Notes under the pieces: generated by a model
Told to the model about the DNA's origin: nothing
What the model saw: only the letters and a program-made list of their open reading frames with translations
Databases searched by the model: none
Shown here: in pieces, positions 61,640 to 64,000 of the stretch
Layout: each line of letters opens with the position of its first letter
Numbering within the stretch: position 1 is the first letter of the stretch
NCBI RefSeq assembly: GCF_000001735.4
Contig: NC_003070.9
Coordinates: 1,426,001 to 1,490,000 of the forward strand
DNA from: Arabidopsis thaliana
Taxonomy: Eukaryota; Streptophyta; Magnoliopsida; Brassicales; Brassicaceae
DNA length: 64,000 bases
Direction: 5' to 3'
Program-made: the position numbers and the translations under genes

Positions 61640-63828
61640 TTACTGATAACTAATTCTTGCCAAGCAATTATCAGTTGGTCTGGTATGAGGCAGATACATC
61701 ACTGGACATTCGGGGTTGCTCCGTTTCACCCTGCCAATATGAATCTCAATGAATATGTCAACATAACACAGAAATATTTTGATTTAAAGATTCAAACTTT
61801 GTAAGTCTTACTGATATTTGAGGAGGAAATGATGAAGAAAAATTGAAATCTCGAGCTTAGCCAGATCATTTCCCGGGCATAGATGGCTTCCAGCACCAAA
61901 AGGAAGGAACGCACCAGCTTTTGGTACGAAACCATTCTGAAAATTTTCTCCAAACATTCAAAATGAATTCAGATTTCTATGGTTCGAACAATGTAAGATG
62001 ATATAACACTTAACTTACATCCCATCTAGCAGGATCAAATTTTCTTGGATCTGGAAAGACTTCAGGGTCGATGTGGACATCCCTAAACCATGTCAAAACC
62101 TTCCAACCTTTTGGGATCAAATAGCCTGCAAGATTTATCAAATCATGCTAAATATTTAGGTGCACTTTAAGAAGGTGTTTTGTATTTCATATAAGTCATG
62201 TGTTTACATGTATACTAACCATTCATTTCAACGTCAGTCTTTGCCTCTCGAAAAGCAGTGAGTGAGAATGTTATGACTCGAAGTGTCTCATCGACAACCT
62301 AGTGAAGAAACACCTCTTTCAAAATCACCAAAAACAAATCGCATACAAAATCTCTGTTGCGCTATACTCATAGGTGACCAGAATCTAACCTGCGATAAGA
62401 ATTCCATTTTCCGGGTTTCTTTTAGAGATAGACCTTTTTGACCTTCAGGCCTACTTTTCAGGATCATTTCTTGTTCAGCCTATTGTACCATCATATGCAA
62501 AACACAAGAAAGTATAAGATGATGATAAGGAAATGAAATCGTTTTTTTCTCTCCACTTACCTTTGCTCTTTGTAGAACCTCAGGGTGTTCTTGTAGAAAA
62601 ACGGTAGCCCACATAATGGTGTGGCCAGAGGATTCATGACCGGCATTAAGATACATCAGAAGAACATCGATAATCTCTTCGTCATCCAAAGTTTTTCCAT
62701 CTTCATCTTTAACATTAAGAAGATTGTCTAACATATCTTTCTTATTTGATAAAATGTTCTGCTTCCTTTGATTTCTGCGCTCAGTCACTATGGACTGAAA
62801 GGCAGCTACAAGTGTTTTCCTCGCCTGCAAAATAAATAATAATGATCTTCAAAATCTTCCAAAAGAAAGAATATTGAATTTAGTAAAAAAGGGTGGTTTA
62901 ATTTAGACCTTGAGTGCTCTATGATAAGCAAATCCAGGAATATTGACTGCCATTGCTCGAACCCCATAGTTAAGAGCTGTATATTCTCGTTCCAATGCAT
63001 CCATTACATTCTCACTCTCAGAGCTGAGAAAGATGTACATGATGATCCTAAAGGTGAGCTTACGCAGATGAGTCAAGAACTCGAACTCTCCCATTTTGGT
63101 CCACTTGTCCAGAACAGTAATAACGTTTTCTTCAATGTACGGTATATAAGTAGAGAGGGCTTCATGGCCATTGACTGGAGCAGCAGTCAAACGCCTGAGA
63201 CGCTTGTGTTCCTCGAAAGAGATACCAACGAATGACTTCCTTCCAATGAGTTCCATTGTAGATGTTGGCCAACCTGGCTTGAACGCATCATCGTCTGTCA
63301 GCACACGCCGGCAAGTGTCTGATGTTGTTACTATTATACTTGGGTTCCCGAACATGTGTGCTTTATATATACCTTTAGGTCCATACCTTCACATCATTGA
63401 CAACAAAATTAAGTCCCAAAATCAAAATCAAGGTATAACATGGATCACTACAAGAATTTTGCGACCTAGGGACTAGAAGTGGAGCTTGAACGAAATAAAA
63501 GTGATGAAAACAAAGCCAATGCATAACATAGATCCCTCCACTACAAGAAAACTGGGAGATAGAGATTACGAGTGACTAAAGGTCTTTACCTTTTGATTAA
63601 AGTGCGAGTGAAGGAGTCAGGGTCAGAAGTCTTGAAAGCTCTGAGAAAAGACAACATGTTGCCAATGAAAGGCCAACCCAAATCACCTGGTGGCAGATAG
63701 TGCCTGTTCTCCCCAAGGCTGGACTCATAGAGCCACACATTCACCTTCCTGACCAACCAATTCAGACCAAAACATCCCAACACCATCAGAGGAAACCATA
63801 CTGGGATCCAACTCGTTGTCTCCGCCAT
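61640..63828 (-). CDS. KAO1: ent-kaurenoic acid oxidase 1 (cytochrome P450 CYP88A3)
   Basis: Seven exons with GT-AG borders. Exon 1 runs from 63828 ([20 protein letters not shown], the ER membrane anchor) to TLIKR. Later exons give [81 protein letters not shown] and [18 protein letters not shown]. The last ends ARISYQ at 61640. The I-helix is [14 protein letters not shown], ExxR is ETLR, the PERF-region is FDPARW, and the haem loop is [13 protein letters not shown] with the axial Cys. The enzyme carries out three oxidations of ent-kaurenoic acid to GA12 at the ER, a key step of gibberellin synthesis. Known redundancy with KAO2. The sequence looks whole. Confidence 0.95.
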
Positions 63829-64000
63829 AGACTTTTCACTTAGTTAAACTTGCCAACTTTTGTTTGTCCCTTTTTTTCTTTTCTCATAAATGGATATTTA
63901 TATCCTCATCTTCATGTAGATACGTGTATTACATTACTCAATACCTGGAAAGTCTACAAGTAAAACTGGTAAAATATCTTTTAATCTGGAAAAAATCTTG
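63829..64000 (-). promoter_or_regulatory. KAO1 leader and core promoter
   Basis: On the minus strand a TATAAATATCC-type box (about 63892-63902) lies about 65 bp upstream of the ATG, followed by an A/G-rich leader. The window ends here. Confidence 0.5.

Overview
The window is plant nuclear DNA, almost certainly Arabidopsis thaliana or a very close relative. It shows short GT-AG introns, AT-rich spacers and Brassicaceae gene families. The gene order matches what I remember of the upper arm of chromosome 1 around the loci At1g05000 to At1g05160: PFA-DSP phosphatase, ACC oxidase 4, ANTH adaptor, plastid sugar transporter, TFIIH p44, CLE20, DUF1068, F-box/FBD, MAPKKK18, RAD16-like helicase, M50 protease, EF-hand/TPR protein, KAO1. 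Names rest on protein recognition from memory; no database search was possible.

Layout. 0-2.4 kb: 3' part of a PFA-DSP phosphatase (+). 3.0-5.0 kb: a PPR relic and a non-autonomous hAT-like element with an 8-bp target duplication. 5.4-6.7 kb: ACC oxidase 4 (-). 9.4-11.3 kb: an intronless clathrin-adaptor ANTH gene (-). 12.3-15.4 kb: a 12-exon plastid-type sugar transporter (-). 15.5-21.4 kb: a repeat-rich accessory block holding a 3-kb Mutator-like element with a 9-bp target duplication, a tandem array of 140-160-bp units ending in a 258-bp duplication, and a broken receptor-like-protein gene. 21.7-26.9 kb: a small UBA-like protein, TFIIH p44 and a single-pass membrane protein (all -). 27.2-28.3 kb: a second PPR relic. 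28.97-29.2 kb: CLE20. 31.2-32.5 kb: a DUF1068 protein. 33.1-39.6 kb: an F-box/FBD gene, a callose-synthase fragment, a relic copy of the F-box gene's non-coding parts, and an acidic repeat protein with an in-frame stop. 43.7-44.7 kb: MAPKKK18 behind a promoter rich in ACGT elements. 45.6-50.1 kb: a RAD16-like SNF2/RING helicase. 51.7-52.8 kb: a secreted glycine-rich protein. 56.7-63.8 kb: a chloroplast site-2 protease, the EF-hand/TPR protein and KAO1.

This is an ordinary eukaryotic gene neighbourhood, not an operon or island, so neighbours need not share a function. Hormone themes recur by chance or loose association: ethylene synthesis (ACO4), gibberellin synthesis (KAO1), abscisic acid signalling (MAPKKK18) and peptide signalling (CLE20). 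I found no convincing new multi-gene system. The most unusual signals are the possible in-frame intron (exitron-like) in the acidic repeat gene, the repeat/transposon block at 15.5-21.4 kb, the hairpin at 30.7 kb, and several gene fossils not explained by intact genes. I saw no LTR element or viral relic.
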